Part shown: piece by piece, positions 1 to 9,612 of the stretch
Layout of the letters: every line of letters begins with the position of its first letter
How positions within the stretch are numbered: position 1 is the first letter of the stretch
From: an uncultured Christensenellaceae bacterium
GTDB taxonomy: Bacteria; Bacillota; Clostridia; Christensenellales; Aristaeellaceae
Assembly (NCBI GenBank): GCA_905234985.1
Contig: CAJOJQ010000003.1
Span: 52,529-116,528, forward strand
Direction of reading: 5' to 3'
Length of the DNA stretch: 64,000 nucleotides
Position numbers and translations under genes: made by a program
Notes under the pieces: model-generated
Seen by the model: only the letters and a program-made list of their open reading frames with translations
Told to the model about the DNA's origin: nothing
Databases searched by the model: none

Positions 1-37
1 GAAAACAGGAGAACGCTTTGCGCGAAGGAAGATGCTT

Positions 38-1174
38 ATGAAGAAAGTCATGGCCGTATTCGGCACCCGGCCCGAAGCCATCAAGATGTGCCCCCTGGTG
101 CTGGAACTGAAAAAGAGGCCGGCCTTGGAAGTGACCGTGTGCGTCACCGCCCAGCACCGGCAGATGCTGGATCAGGTGCTGGAGACCTTCGGCGTGGTTC
201 CGGATTACGACCTGAACATCATGAAGCAGCGGCAAACCCTGTTCGATATCACCGTGGGCGTGCTGGAAGGCATGAAAAAGGTGCTGGAGGAAGTCAAGCC
301 CGACGTGGTGCTGGTTCACGGCGACACTTCCACCTCCTTCGTCACGGCCCTGGCCTGCTTCTATCTGCAAATCCCCGTGGGCCACGTGGAAGCGGGGCTT
401 CGCACCTATAACATTTACAGCCCCTACCCTGAGGAATTCAACCGGGAGGCCGTGGGCGTCATTGCCCAATACAATTTCGCCCCCACGCCCCAGGCCAGGG
501 ACAATCTGCTGCGGGAAGGCAAAAAGCCCGAAACCATTTATGTGACCGGCAACACGGTGATCGACGCCATGCAGCACACCGTGAAGCGGGAATATACCCA
601 CCCCGAATTGGATTGGGTGGGAGACGGCAAGCTGATCTTTATTACGGCTCATCGCCGGGAGAATTTAGGCGAACCCATGCGCCATATGTTCCGGGCCATC
701 CGGCGAGTGCTGGACGAGCATCCCGAGTGCCGGGCGGTATACCCCATCCATATGAATCCCGCCGTGCGGGAGGCCGCGGTCGCGGAATTAGGCGGATGCG
801 ACCGCATCCACATCATCGAACCCATTGAGGTGTTCGACTGCCACAATTTTGAGGCCAGGGCCTATCTGTGCCTGACGGATTCCGGCGGGATCCAGGAGGA
901 ATGCCCCTCCTACGGCGTGCCCGTGCTGGTCATGCGCGATACGACCGAACGGCCCGAGGGCGTACGCGCGGGCACCCTGAAGCTGGTGGGCACGGATGAA
1001 GAGACCATTTACCGAACCTTTAAGCAGCTGCTGGAAAGCAGGGAAGCCTATGAGCAAATGAGCCGCGCCTGCAACCCCTACGGCGATGGCCGAGCCTGCC
1101 AGCGCATCGCCGATATTCTGGAAAAGGGCAGCTTTGAGCCTTGGGAGGCGATTTCCAATGAAGCAGCCTGTTGA
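38..1174 (+). CDS. wecB: UDP-N-acetylglucosamine 2-epimerase (non-hydrolysing)
   Basis: Interconverts UDP-GlcNAc and UDP-ManNAc in the cytoplasm, supplying ManNAc for cell-surface glycans such as teichoic-acid linkage units or capsule. The 378-residue length fits the family. Visible family motifs are GTRPEAIK near the N-terminus, HGDTSTS, GHVEAGLRT, TAHRREN and DSGGIQEE. I chose ATG 38 over ATG 32 because GGAAG at 27-31 then sits 6 nt upstream and the protein begins MKKVM as homologues do. The stop lies 17 nt inside the next gene, an overlap that suggests translational coupling with the nucleotide-sugar epimerase. The promoter is probably outside the window. The family call is secure; the glycan served is inferred. 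Confidence 0.95.
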   Translation: MKKVMAVFGTRPEAIKMCPLVLELKKRPALEVTVCVTAQHRQMLDQVLETFGVVPDYDLNIMKQRQTLFDITVGVLEGMKKVLEEVKPDVVLVHGDTSTSFVTALACFYLQIPVGHVEAGLRTYNIYSPYPEEFNREAVGVIAQYNFAPTPQARDNLLREGKKPETIYVTGNTVIDAMQHTVKREYTHPELDWVGDGKLIFITAHRRENLGEPMRHMFRAIRRVLDEHPECRAVYPIHMNPAVREAAVAELGGCDRIHIIEPIEVFDCHNFEARAYLCLTDSGGIQEECPSYGVPVLVMRDTTERPEGVRAGTLKLVGTDEETIYRTFKQLLESREAYEQMSRACNPYGDGRACQRIADILEKGSFEPWEAISNEAAC

Positions 1175-2228
1175 GCTGAACGGAAAAACCATCCTTGTCA
1201 CCGGTTCCCCCGGTTTTATCGGGGCCAACCTTACGCTGCGGCTGCTGAAGGAAATGAACGGCGGCACGGTGATCAGCTTTGACAACATGAACGATTATTA
1301 CGACCCGAAGCTGAAAGAATACCGTTTGGGCCTGATCGAAGAAGCCGCGAAAAGCAGCCCTGTAAGGCACGTGTTCATTCGCGGCAGCATCGCGGACAAG
1401 GCGCTGGTGGACAAAACCTTTGCGGAATACCGGCCCGCTGTCGTCGTGAATTTGGCGGCTCAGGCCGGAGTGCGCTATTCCATCGACCATCCCGACGTGT
1501 ACATCGAAAGCAACCTGATCGGTTTTTATAACATCCTGGAGGCCTGCCGCCATTTTCCCGTGGAACATCTGGTGTACGCCTCCAGCAGCAGCGTGTACGG
1601 CGGCAACAAGAAGGTGCCTTTCAGCACGGAGGACAAGGTGGACAACCCGGTTTCCCTGTACGCCGCCACCAAAAAGAGCAACGAATTGCTGGCCCACAGC
1701 TATGCCAAGCTGTACAATATCCCCTGCACCGGCCTGCGGTTTTTCACGGTGTACGGCCCGGCGGGGCGGCCCGATATGTTCTATTTCAGCGCCACCCAAA
1801 AGCTGGTGAAGGGCGAAACCATATCCATCTTCAATTACGGCAACTGCAAGCGGGATTTCACTTATGTGGACGACATCGTGGAGGGCGTGCTGCGGGTGAT
1901 GCGGGGCGCGCCGGAAAAGAAGACCGGGGAAGACGGCCTGCCCCTGCCGCCCTACGCGGTGTACAACATCGGCGGCGGCACGCCGGAAAATCTGCTGGAT
2001 TATATTCAGACTTTGCAGGAGGAGCTGGTTTCCGCCGGGGTGCTGCCCCAGGATTACGATTTTGAAAGCCACAAAAAGCTGGCGCCCATGCAGCCCGGCG
2101 ACGTGCCCGTGACCTACGCCGACAGCGCCGGATTGGAAAAGGATTACGATTTCCGGCCTGCCATCGGCATCCGGGAAGGGTTGCGGGCCTTCGCCCGGTG
2201 GTATAAGGAATACTATCAGAGAAATTGA
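1158..2228 (+). CDS. NAD-dependent nucleotide-sugar epimerase (UDP-glucuronate 4-epimerase-like)
   Basis: Extended short-chain dehydrogenase/reductase, 356 aa, probably a cytoplasmic UDP-sugar 4-epimerase making a precursor for surface polysaccharide. The Rossmann motif reads TGSPGFIG, with SP in place of the usual AA/GA. The active-site serine patch is YASSSSVYG, and YAATKKSNE carries the catalytic Tyr-x3-Lys; the SLYAATKK context is typical of UDP-glucuronate epimerases. I set the start at ATG 1158, with GGGAGG at 1143-1148, rather than at the upstream in-frame ATG inside wecB. It follows wecB with overlap and precedes alr by 48 nt, so the three may share a transcript. Substrate specificity is inferred and could instead be UDP-GlcNAc or UDP-glucose. 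Confidence 0.88.
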   Translation: MKQPVELNGKTILVTGSPGFIGANLTLRLLKEMNGGTVISFDNMNDYYDPKLKEYRLGLIEEAAKSSPVRHVFIRGSIADKALVDKTFAEYRPAVVVNLAAQAGVRYSIDHPDVYIESNLIGFYNILEACRHFPVEHLVYASSSSVYGGNKKVPFSTEDKVDNPVSLYAATKKSNELLAHSYAKLYNIPCTGLRFFTVYGPAGRPDMFYFSATQKLVKGETISIFNYGNCKRDFTYVDDIVEGVLRVMRGAPEKKTGEDGLPLPPYAVYNIGGGTPENLLDYIQTLQEELVSAGVLPQDYDFESHKKLAPMQPGDVPVTYADSAGLEKDYDFRPAIGIREGLRAFARWYKEYYQRN

Positions 2229-2276
2229 AGTCGCTGATAGGATCGTTTGATATGGGGGAGGCTGGAACAGGCATTG

Positions 2277-3401
2277 ATGGATGAAATCATTTCAGCGGGC
2301 CGTTCGTGGGTCGAAATTGATTTGAGAGCGATCCTGCGCAACGTGGACATTTACAGCGCCGCCCTACCGGAGCATATGCAGGTCATGGCCGTCGTCAAGG
2401 CGGACGCCTACGGCCACGGGGATAGGGTGGTGGCAAAAAAGCTGTTTGATCACGGCGTGCGTCACTTTGCGGTATCCAATATCGACGAGGCCATTCACAT
2501 CCGAAACGCGGGCGTGGGCGGACAGATTTTGATCTTGGGCTATACGCCCCTGGACCGGGCGGCAGATTTGGCCCGGTACGACATTACCCAGGCCCTGCTT
2601 TCGGAGGAATACGCCCAGGGGCTTTGGGAAACGGGCTTTCAGGGAAAGTGCCAGTTCGCCCTTGATACGGGCATGCGCCGCATCGGGCTGAATGCCGACG
2701 ACCCGGCGGCCTGCGAGCGGGTCATCCGGGCATACGCCGGAAAGCTGAATTTGGACGGGCTGTTCACCCACCTGTGCGTGGCGGATACGCCGGAGGAGCA
2801 GGCGTTTACCGAAAAGCAGATCGCCCTGTTTGAGGACGTCGCAAACCGGGTTGCCGACCTGCACCTGCCCTACTGCCACTGTATGAACTCGGCGGGGGGC
2901 CTGTGGCACCGTTCCGGCGTTTCCTGCTTTGCCCGGCTGGGCATCATCCTGTACGGCCTAAAGCCGGATTACGTCAACACGCTTCCGGCGGGCATTGAAC
3001 CGGCTTTAAGCTGGAAAACCGTCGTCAGCATGGTGAAGGCCGTCAAGCCGGGAGACACTGTCGGCTACGGCAGGAGCTTTGCGGTGCAGCGGCCCATGAC
3101 CGTCGCCACCGTGCCAACGGGCTACGCGGATGGCTACAGCAGGCTGCTTTCCGGCAGGGGCTGGGCGCTGATCAACGGACGGAAAGCGCCCATCGTGGGC
3201 CGGGTGTGTATGGATCAGATGATGCTGGATGTGACGGACATTCCCGACGTGCATATGGGTTCGGAAGTGGTGCTGATCGGCAAAAGCGGAGAGGAAACGA
3301 TCACTGCCGACGATCTGGCGCACGTCTACGGAACCATCGGCTATGAAGTGGTCTGCGGCATCAGCAAGCGGGTGGACAGGGTCTATCTTGAAACAAAATA
3401 A
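2277..3401 (+). CDS. alr: Alanine racemase
   Basis: PLP enzyme converting L-Ala to D-Ala for peptidoglycan. Fold-type III alanine racemase of 374 aa. The PLP lysine is Lys41 in VVKADAYGHG, and the opposing catalytic tyrosine is Tyr264 in TVGYGRSF, matching the canonical Lys39/Tyr265 pair. The start is ATG 2277; a GGGGGAGG ribosome site at 2254-2261 is rather far upstream (15 nt), and TTG 2247 or TTG 2274 are alternatives. It lies 48 nt after the sugar epimerase and ends in a strong terminator, so it is likely the last gene of a cell-envelope transcript. Confidence 0.95.
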   Translation: MDEIISAGRSWVEIDLRAILRNVDIYSAALPEHMQVMAVVKADAYGHGDRVVAKKLFDHGVRHFAVSNIDEAIHIRNAGVGGQILILGYTPLDRAADLARYDITQALLSEEYAQGLWETGFQGKCQFALDTGMRRIGLNADDPAACERVIRAYAGKLNLDGLFTHLCVADTPEEQAFTEKQIALFEDVANRVADLHLPYCHCMNSAGGLWHRSGVSCFARLGIILYGLKPDYVNTLPAGIEPALSWKTVVSMVKAVKPGDTVGYGRSFAVQRPMTVATVPTGYADGYSRLLSGRGWALINGRKAPIVGRVCMDQMMLDVTDIPDVHMGSEVVLIGKSGEETITADDLAHVYGTIGYEVVCGISKRVDRVYLETK

Positions 3402-3414
3402 CGAACAAAAACAC

Positions 3415-3455
3415 CAGGCTCCCGGGCGATTTTCGTCCGGGAGCCTGACGTTTTT
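3415..3455. terminator. Bidirectional intrinsic terminator between alr and nagB
   Basis: Arms CAGGCTCCCGGGCG (3415-3428) and CGTCCGGGAGCCTG (3434-3447) pair with one G-T wobble around a 5-nt loop. T-rich tracts follow on both strands (GTTTTTGG on +, GTGTTTTTGT on -). The two flanking genes converge here. Confidence 0.9.
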
Positions 3456-3466
3456 GGGAAAAAGGC

Positions 3467-4258
3467 TTACAGCCTTTCTTTCCGTTCAATATCCAGGAAA
3501 TATTTGTAGGTGTCCACGGTCAGCTCGCCGCAGGCGGCTTCGTCGCAGGCAATGATGGCGGCGTTGTGGGTTTGCAGGGCGGAGCAGGTCCATTTCTGGC
3601 TCACGCCGCCTTCCACGGTGGCGGCCAGGGCGCGGGCCTTGTTGTGGCCGTTGATCAGGATCAGCACTTCCCTGGAATCCATCACAGTGCCCACGCCCAC
3701 GGAAACGGCCTGGCTGGGCACGGCTTCGGGATCGTTGCCGAAGAAGCGGCTGTTCACGATGCGGGTGTCGGTGGTCAAGGTGCGCACGCCCGTGCGGGAA
3801 GAAAGGCTGGTGAAGGGTTCGTTGAAGGCGATGTGGCCGTCCACGCCGATGCCGCCCATGAACAGGTCAATGCCGTCGTAAGAGGCGATTTTTTCCTCAT
3901 AGCGGGCGCATTCCTTTTCGGGGTCCTCGGCCATGCCGTTCAGGATATTGATGTTTTCCGGCTTCATGTCCACCAGATGATTGAAGAAATTGTCGTGCAT
4001 GAAGTACCAGTAGCTCTGGTCATGCTCGTGGGGCAGACCGATGTATTCGTCCATGTTGAAGGTGACCACGTTGGCGAAGGACAGCTCTCCGGCCTGGTTC
4101 ATCCGCGCCAGCTCCTTGTACACGCCGATGGGGGAGGAGCCGGTTGGCAGACCCAGCACGAAGGGCCGGTTTTCCTTGTGCGCCTTGATTTTTCCGGCGA
4201 TGTAGTGAGCCGCCCACAGGCACATCTTTTCGTAATTATCCTGAATGACTACGCGCAT
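3467..4258 (-). CDS. nagB: Glucosamine-6-phosphate deaminase
   Basis: Converts glucosamine-6-phosphate to fructose-6-phosphate and ammonia, channelling amino sugars into glycolysis. The 263-aa length is normal for the family. Visible family motifs include GLPTGSSP (phosphate loop), FNMDEY with the catalytic aspartate, [14 protein letters not shown], and [13 protein letters not shown] near the substrate lid. ATG 4258 is preceded on the minus strand by GAAGG. No nagA or transporter lies beside it. Its closest upstream neighbour on the same strand is fhs, but a 236-nt gap with large hairpins separates them, so it is probably transcribed alone. Confidence 0.95.
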   Translation of the reverse strand: MRVVIQDNYEKMCLWAAHYIAGKIKAHKENRPFVLGLPTGSSPIGVYKELARMNQAGELSFANVVTFNMDEYIGLPHEHDQSYWYFMHDNFFNHLVDMKPENINILNGMAEDPEKECARYEEKIASYDGIDLFMGGIGVDGHIAFNEPFTSLSSRTGVRTLTTDTRIVNSRFFGNDPEAVPSQAVSVGVGTVMDSREVLILINGHNKARALAATVEGGVSQKWTCSALQTHNAAIIACDEAACGELTVDTYKYFLDIERKERL

Positions 4259-4302
4259 AACTTGCCTTCTTTCCGCAGCTCTTGCTGCATTTTGTTATAT
4301 TT

Positions 4303-4482
4303 CCTGGGGGAACCTCTCTTTGGCGCCCAAAGAGAGGTTCCCCCAGGCCCCTTCCGAGAAAGGCTCCTCTTAGCCTTTTAATTCATGCTCGTATGCGTCC
4401 TGATTGCTTTTCCCAGAGTGGATTTCTTGGATGGGGGTCTGGGGGAAACCATTCTTTGACCTTCAAAGAATGGTTTACCCCA
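4303..4482. repeat. G-rich double stem-loop element, copy 1
   Basis: Two hairpins fill most of the gap between fhs and nagB. Hairpin A has perfect 21-bp arms (4303-4323 and 4327-4347) with core CTGGGGGAACCTCTCTTTG. Hairpin B has 19-nt arms (4440-4458 and 4464-4482) with core TGGGGGAAACCATTCTTTG and one mismatch. Between them lie CCCCTTCCGAGAAAGG (4348-4363) and a degraded inverted counterpart near 4424-4437. The same double-hairpin layout recurs at 23029-23191. Neither arm is followed by a clear T-run, so terminator function is not shown. Confidence 0.85.
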
Positions 4483-4494
4483 ACTTTTTCTCTT

Positions 4495-6261
4495 TCAGAA
4501 CAGCCCCAGCACGTTGCCGGTTTCGGTGTCCACGTCCACGCGCCGGTAGGCAGGATTGCTGCCCGTGCCCGGCATCATGCTGATGGCACCCGCCATGGGG
4601 CAAAGGAACTTCGCGCCGCCGTATTCCAGAATATCGCGCACGGGCAGCCGCCAGCCCTTGGGCACACCCTTCAGCTTGGGATCGTGGCTCAGGGACAGGT
4701 GAGTTTTCACCATCATGGTGCAGTAATCGGCGTACTTGGGATCGCTTTCAAACCGCTCCGCCTTTTCGATGGCCAGGGGCGACCAGTCCACGCCGTCCGC
4801 GCCGTACACTTCCCGGGCGATCAGCTCCACGCGCTGGCGCAGGGGAGTGTCCAGATCGTACAGGGGCTTAAAGACCGTTTCTTCCTCGCAGGCTTCCACC
4901 ACGGCCTGGGCCAGCTCGATGGCCCCTTCGCCGCCGTACTGCCAATGCTCGGACAGGGCGCAGCGCACGCCGTGCTCGGCGCAGAGCTTGCGGATCAGGG
5001 CGATTTCCGCGTCGGTGTCGGTATAGAATTTGTTGATGCACACCACGGGGGTGATGCCGGATTTCTTCACGTTTTTCACGTGATGGAACAGGTTTTCGCA
5101 GCCCTTTTCCAGCAGCTCTAAGTTTTCCTGGGTGTAGGCGTCGGGCAGGGGCCGTCCTGGAACCACCTCGGGGCCGCCGCCGTGCATTTTCAGGGCGCGG
5201 ATGGTAGCTACCAGCACGGAGCAGTCGGGTTTTAGGCCGGACAGCCTGCATTTCACGTTCCAGAACTTTTCAAAGCCGATGTCGGCGGCGAAGCCGGACT
5301 CGGTCACGTGGTAATCGAACAGCTTCAAGCCCACCCGGTCGCCGATCACCGAGCTTTGGCCGATGGCGATGTTGGCGAAAGGCCCGGCGTGTACCAGGCA
5401 GGGCTGATGCTCCACCGTGTAGCACAGGGTGGGGTTGATGGTGTTGCGCATCCAGGCGGTCATGGCCCCGGCCACTTCCAGATCCTCCGTGGTGACGGGG
5501 TTGCCCTGCTTATCGTAGGCCAGCACGATCTTGCCGATGCGCTCCCGCAGGTCCTTCAAATCCCGGGCCACGGCCAAAATCGCCATCAGCTCGGAGGAAA
5601 CGGCGATATTGGCCTTGGTGGTCATGCGGTAGCCGTCCATTTTGCCTTCGCCTAAGCCGATTTCCATTTTGCGCAGGGCCTGACAGCAGAAATCCAGCAC
5701 GAAGCTCCATTCCACGCGCTCCGGGTCGATATCCAGGCGCTTGAGGCCGATGGAAGAAAGCCGGTCGTCGTCGTAATTGCGCTCGTGCTGCATGCGGGCG
5801 TTGAGCGCCGCCATGGCAAGGTTATGGGCGTTCATGATATCGTTGATATCGCCCGTCAGGCCCAAAGAAAATTCCGTCATGGGGATCAGCAGAGCGTTGC
5901 CGCCGCCCGCCGCCGAACCCTTCACGTTCATGGTGGGGCCGCCGGAGGGCTGGCGCAGGCAGCCGCCCACGTTTTTGCCCAACTTGCCCAAGCCTTCGAT
6001 GAGGCCTAAGGACGTGGTGGACTTGCCCTCGCCCAGGGGGGTGGGGGTGATGGCGGTCACTTCGATGTATTTCCCGTCGGGCTTATCCCGGAGCCTATTC
6101 ATGATCTTGATGAAATCCAGCTTGGGCGTGCGGCCGTAGGGAATGATTTCGTCGGGTTCAAGGCCCATCTTCTCCCGGAATACCTCAACCGGCGGCAGGG
6201 ATTTTTCCGCGTCCTCCGCGATTTTCCAATCCTTGTAAATCGTAGGGTCCAGCATGCTCAT
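4495..6261 (-). CDS. fhs: Formate--tetrahydrofolate ligase
   Basis: Makes 10-formyl-THF from formate, ATP and THF; cytoplasmic, feeding purine synthesis or acetogenic-type one-carbon metabolism. At 588 aa it is about 30 residues longer than the common 555-560 form. The ATP loop reads TPLGEGKST near residue 75, followed by [20 protein letters not shown] and [11 protein letters not shown], all typical of the family. The start codon sits 1 nt after the stop of the formate channel. AGAGG precedes ATG 6261 by only 3-4 nt, so the in-frame ATG at 6255 may be used instead. Coupling to the formate channel suggests that formate imported or released by that protein is the substrate pool. Confidence 0.96.
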   Translation of the reverse strand: MSMLDPTIYKDWKIAEDAEKSLPPVEVFREKMGLEPDEIIPYGRTPKLDFIKIMNRLRDKPDGKYIEVTAITPTPLGEGKSTTSLGLIEGLGKLGKNVGGCLRQPSGGPTMNVKGSAAGGGNALLIPMTEFSLGLTGDINDIMNAHNLAMAALNARMQHERNYDDDRLSSIGLKRLDIDPERVEWSFVLDFCCQALRKMEIGLGEGKMDGYRMTTKANIAVSSELMAILAVARDLKDLRERIGKIVLAYDKQGNPVTTEDLEVAGAMTAWMRNTINPTLCYTVEHQPCLVHAGPFANIAIGQSSVIGDRVGLKLFDYHVTESGFAADIGFEKFWNVKCRLSGLKPDCSVLVATIRALKMHGGGPEVVPGRPLPDAYTQENLELLEKGCENLFHHVKNVKKSGITPVVCINKFYTDTDAEIALIRKLCAEHGVRCALSEHWQYGGEGAIELAQAVVEACEEETVFKPLYDLDTPLRQRVELIAREVYGADGVDWSPLAIEKAERFESDPKYADYCTMMVKTHLSLSHDPKLKGVPKGWRLPVRDILEYGGAKFLCPMAGAISMMPGTGSNPAYRRVDVDTETGNVLGLF

Positions 6262-6873
6262 TTACCTCTTAATCATCTTTCTAAGCAGGGGAATGGAAAC
6301 GCCGCCCAGGGCGTTGCCCGCGGTCATCACCAGCAGGTACAGGGCCGCTTCCACGCTCCACGCTTTCCCAACGGTGAAGTAGTACATGTTCGCCACGCAG
6401 TGTTCAAAGCCGCAGATGACGAAAATCGTTACGCCGAAGAAGATCGCCAAGTATTTTCCAAGCTCGTGGGGGATGCTTTTGTACCCCTCCACGGCCACGA
6501 AAATCATGATGTTGCAAAAGATTGCTAAGATAAAGGCGCTCAAAAGCCCCTGGCCTAACTTCGTTTGGCAAATTGCGGCGGCCTTTTCCGTAAGATTCGG
6601 GCCTAAGCGGGTGAACATTTCCAGAAAAGCGGCAATCAGCGCCCCGGCCAGGTTGCCCAGCCAGATGATCGGCAGCTTGAGCGCGTAGGTCCGGTCGTTA
6701 TCGAAGGCGTAGCACACCTTGCCGGTGAACAGGTGAAATCCGAAGGCGCAAACGCAAAACAGGCCCACCGTGAAAAACAGCGCGCCCACGATTTTCGATT
6801 CGCACAGCAGGAACACCGTTCCGCCGATGGAAATGCTGATTCCGGCCAGGATGCCGCTCAAAAAGGTACTCAT
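6262..6873 (-). CDS. Formate/nitrite transporter family channel (FocA-like)
   Basis: Membrane protein of 203 aa with about six hydrophobic segments, the FNT topology. Recognisable pieces are the N-terminal FLSGILAGISISIGG, the LFTGKVCY region, and CGFEHCVANMYYF, which matches the FNT G-F-x-H-x-x-x-N-M signature with the central pore histidine. The start is ATG 6873, chosen because GGAAAGGA lies 9 nt upstream; the longer frame from 6894 lacks a site. The gene abuts fhs with a 0-nt gap, which supports formate over nitrite or hydrosulfide as substrate. Family certain; substrate inferred from context. Confidence 0.9.
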   Translation of the reverse strand: MSTFLSGILAGISISIGGTVFLLCESKIVGALFFTVGLFCVCAFGFHLFTGKVCYAFDNDRTYALKLPIIWLGNLAGALIAAFLEMFTRLGPNLTEKAAAICQTKLGQGLLSAFILAIFCNIMIFVAVEGYKSIPHELGKYLAIFFGVTIFVICGFEHCVANMYYFTVGKAWSVEAALYLLVMTAGNALGGVSIPLLRKMIKR

Positions 6874-6932
6874 CGTCCGCGTTCCTTTCCGCAAAGCCTT
6901 GTACTGCGCCGCTCAAAGCGGAGCGCAAAATG

Positions 6933-6941
6933 ATTATAACA
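6933..6941 (-). promoter_or_regulatory. Possible extended -10 promoter for the formate channel and fhs
   Basis: On the minus strand TGTTATAAT gives a consensus -10 with an upstream TG, about 60 nt before the FNT start. The -35 position 17 nt upstream is poor (CTAACA). It overlaps the end of the metallophosphoesterase gene, so readthrough from that gene is also possible. Confidence 0.4.
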
Positions 6942-6957
6942 TAGGGCCTGTGGTTTG

Positions 6958-7623
6958 TTAGCAGGGGATTTCCGCTTTTTTCCTTCTCCAGGGGAAGATG
7001 CTTTTTCTGCTGGGCGGAGGGACGGGATTGGGTTCGATCTCCAGGATGTGCCAGCCCACGGCGTTGAACACTGTGGTATCGCCGTACTGGATTTTCCGGG
7101 GCAGGCTGTGGCCGTAGGTTTGATGAACGTGGCCGTGTACCAAGTATTGGGGACGGTATTCATCCATCAGCGGCAGGAAGCAGGCAAAGCCCCGATGGGC
7201 GTTGTCCGGCGCGTCGCCGTAGCCCTTGGGCGGCGCGTGGGTGATCACCACGTCCACGCCCCCCGCTTTGCGCAGCTTGCGGCGCATCCGTTTGATGCGC
7301 TTTTCCATTTCCTGCTCGGTGTACTGGTACGGCCCCGGATTGTACCGGGCGCAGCCGCCAAGCCCCAAGACGCGCAGGCCGTTCACCGTGACCAGCTCAT
7401 CGTCTAAGCATTCGCAGCCCTCGGGGGGGAAGTTTTCGTAGCCCTTGTCGTGGTTGCCGTGAACGTAGTACAGGGGCTTGTTGGACATGGTGACCAGGAA
7501 TTCAAGATATTCCTGCTTCAAATCGCCGCAGGCCAGGATCAGGTCGATCCCGGCCAGCTTCCCGGGCTGGTAATAATCCCATAAAAAGGGGCTTTCCTCG
7601 TCCGCGACCAGCAGCAGCTTCAT
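6958..7623 (-). CDS. Calcineurin-like metallophosphoesterase
   Basis: Binuclear-metal phosphoesterase of 221 aa, cytoplasmic, substrate unknown. Metal-binding motifs in order are ADEESP at the N-terminus (this clostridial subfamily lacks the usual D-x-H and has D-E-E), CGDL, GNHD, THAPPKG and GHVHQ. The C-terminus is basic and proline-rich. The start overlaps the stop of the BMP-like gene in an ATGA arrangement at 7620-7623, so the two proteins are translationally coupled. That suggests a shared role, possibly nucleotide or nucleoside turnover, but this is inference. Confidence 0.88.
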   Translation of the reverse strand: MKLLLVADEESPFLWDYYQPGKLAGIDLILACGDLKQEYLEFLVTMSNKPLYYVHGNHDKGYENFPPEGCECLDDELVTVNGLRVLGLGGCARYNPGPYQYTEQEMEKRIKRMRRKLRKAGGVDVVITHAPPKGYGDAPDNAHRGFACFLPLMDEYRPQYLVHGHVHQTYGHSLPRKIQYGDTTVFNAVGWHILEIEPNPVPPPSRKSIFPWRRKKAEIPC

Positions 7624-9560
7624 AGGGCGGCTTCCTCCGTTTTCGGCGGTATATTCTGGCGGTAGATGCCCAGCAGGCGCACCAGGTTTTGGGACCGGGG
7701 CAGCAGGGCGTCAAAGCCGGGAATCGCGCCTTCGATGTTGTCGTTCAGCCAATCCATGCGCATCAGCTCCTCTGGGGTGAAGGAACGGGTGCCGTCGCTG
7801 ATCACGTTGCCCCGCTGATCCTTGATGGGGGACAGGAAGGGGTCGATTTCCTCGTTGACGATGCCGTTTTTCAGGATGCGGGCCAGCAGCTTCACGCCCT
7901 CGGGCAGGCTCTCGTCCATTTCCACGTTCACCACGCCGGTGCTCAGGCCCCACCAGTCGTTCACGGCGTGCTTGCTGTCCCGCAGGGCTTCCACGCCGCC
8001 GTTGAGCAGGCTTTGCACCGTTTTTTCGTAGTAGCTGCCCCAGTTCCAGTGGGGCGCGGCCAGGGACTGCAATCCGCCCTCGGGCTTTACCATGTAGGTG
8101 CCCAAATCCCAGGTCAGGTTGGTGTTGCTGCCGTCCTCGTCCCGGTTGGAAATCACGGTGATGCCCTCGTTTTTGAATTCCAGGATGGGGTTGCCGGGCA
8201 GGCAGCTCCATTTCAGCACGATTTTCGCCCGGGGGTTGGTTATGCGCGCGCCTAAGGCAAAGGCGTTGATGGCGGCGGTGACGCCCATGATGGGGTAGCT
8301 GGCCACATAGCCGATGCGGTCGTCCCGGGCCATGGCCCCGGCAATGGCGCCGGTAATGAATTTGCCTTCGTAAATGCGGCTGTAATAGCTGCGCACCCCC
8401 GCGTAGGGCATGGACAGGGAGCAGTTGAAAACGGCGATGTTCTTATGTTTGGCGGCGGCTAAGCGGCAGGCGTCCATCAGCGTGGGGGAAGTGGCGAACA
8501 CCACGTTGACGCCCTGCGCCACGGCCTTTTCGATCACCTCGGCGGGGTCTTCCTCGCCGCACAGATAGGCACTGACCTGGATGGCGGAGCCGAATTTTTC
8601 TTCCAGGTGCTTCTGCCCCTGGGCATGGGCCGCGGCCCACGCGCTTTTTTGCGGATCGAAATCGTACAGGAACGCGATATGCAGCCGAGGGCCGCCTAAG
8701 ATGCGGTTCAGCAGGCCCTTTTCCTTTTCCTCCGGTTCGGTGCTGACCGACAGGGGTTCACCCTCCGCAAGCAAGCGGATATCGGGCCACAGGGCGCTGA
8801 GGCTTTGGCGGAGTTCGTCGCTGGTCATCTTTCTCAGCTCCGCGAAGGGATGCACCTGAATATAAACCAGCAGCGCGTCCCCCGCCGTCAGGGGCAGCTT
8901 TTCCGCGTTCAGCTGATCAAAAGCAGCGGAAAAACGCCGGAAATCGCTGCTGAACCCCCGGCGATCGTCCTCGGTCCATTCCTGGTCGGGCTGAAAGCCC
9001 AAGGCGGCCTGCAGCCGGGCGTAGGAGCCGGGCTGGGAGAAGGTGACCAGGTAGGTTTTGCTGACCTTGTAGAATTTCAGAAATTCGTAGTAAAGCTGAA
9101 TCTTCGGATCGTCCGACAGGGCGGGCACCATGCGGGTGACGATGCCGGGGATGCTGGGCGAATCGTAGCTTTTCAGCACGCTCACCCGCTTGTGGCCCTC
9201 CTGCACGTAGAAATTGCCCAAATATTCGATGCAGGTGATGGGGTCGGTAATGCCGCCCTCGTCTAAATGGGCTTCGCACAGGTTCACCCATTTGCTGCCG
9301 AACTCGGTATCTTCATCCAGCAGCGGCATAAAATTGCCTGCGAAAGCGGCCTTGCGCCCGTCGGTCCAGGTGCCCACGATCCGGTCCGTGGGAATGTCCA
9401 CCAGCCCCACCTTCACGGGGTTGGTGGCGGCGGATTCGTCAATGATATCGTTCAGCACCTGGGGATAGGGAGACACGCCCTTGGCAATGCAGGCGCTGTA
9501 ATATTTTCTCGCTTTTTTCTGGGCTTCGGCATACTGTGAAACGGCTTCTGCTCTGCTCAT
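7620..9560 (-). CDS. ParB-like domain fused to BMP/PnrA-type substrate-binding domain
   Basis: 646 aa with no signal peptide or lipobox, so predicted cytoplasmic. Residues about 50-135 look like the ParB/sulfiredoxin fold: a V-D-I-P-T-D-R strand, then FYVQEGHKRVSVLK (residues 118-131), resembling the ParB box that carries the GHRR signature. A helical linker follows to about residue 280. From about residue 291 (RLHIAFLYDF) to 620 the protein resembles the basic membrane protein/PnrA family that binds nucleosides for ABC uptake (SYYSRIYEGKFITGAIAGAM, IGYVASYPIMGV). I set the start at ATG 9560, with GGAGG 6 nt upstream. No ABC ATPase or permease lies nearby. A nucleoside-sensing regulator or enzyme is a reasonable guess, not shown. 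Confidence 0.8.
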   Translation of the reverse strand: MSRAEAVSQYAEAQKKARKYYSACIAKGVSPYPQVLNDIIDESAATNPVKVGLVDIPTDRIVGTWTDGRKAAFAGNFMPLLDEDTEFGSKWVNLCEAHLDEGGITDPITCIEYLGNFYVQEGHKRVSVLKSYDSPSIPGIVTRMVPALSDDPKIQLYYEFLKFYKVSKTYLVTFSQPGSYARLQAALGFQPDQEWTEDDRRGFSSDFRRFSAAFDQLNAEKLPLTAGDALLVYIQVHPFAELRKMTSDELRQSLSALWPDIRLLAEGEPLSVSTEPEEKEKGLLNRILGGPRLHIAFLYDFDPQKSAWAAAHAQGQKHLEEKFGSAIQVSAYLCGEEDPAEVIEKAVAQGVNVVFATSPTLMDACRLAAAKHKNIAVFNCSLSMPYAGVRSYYSRIYEGKFITGAIAGAMARDDRIGYVASYPIMGVTAAINAFALGARITNPRAKIVLKWSCLPGNPILEFKNEGITVISNRDEDGSNTNLTWDLGTYMVKPEGGLQSLAAPHWNWGSYYEKTVQSLLNGGVEALRDSKHAVNDWWGLSTGVVNVEMDESLPEGVKLLARILKNGIVNEEIDPFLSPIKDQRGNVISDGTRSFTPEELMRMDWLNDNIEGAIPGFDALLPRSQNLVRLLGIYRQNIPPKTEEAAL

Positions 9561-9612
9561 ATTTTCCTCCATAGGCGCGGGAGGATCAAGGGTTTTTGCC
9601 CCGCGCGACTGC

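Noticed and set aside
4303..4482. G-rich hairpins as ordinary intrinsic terminators
   Set aside because: Arms are longer than needed and most lack a following T-run; the paired, nested layout does not fit a simple terminator.
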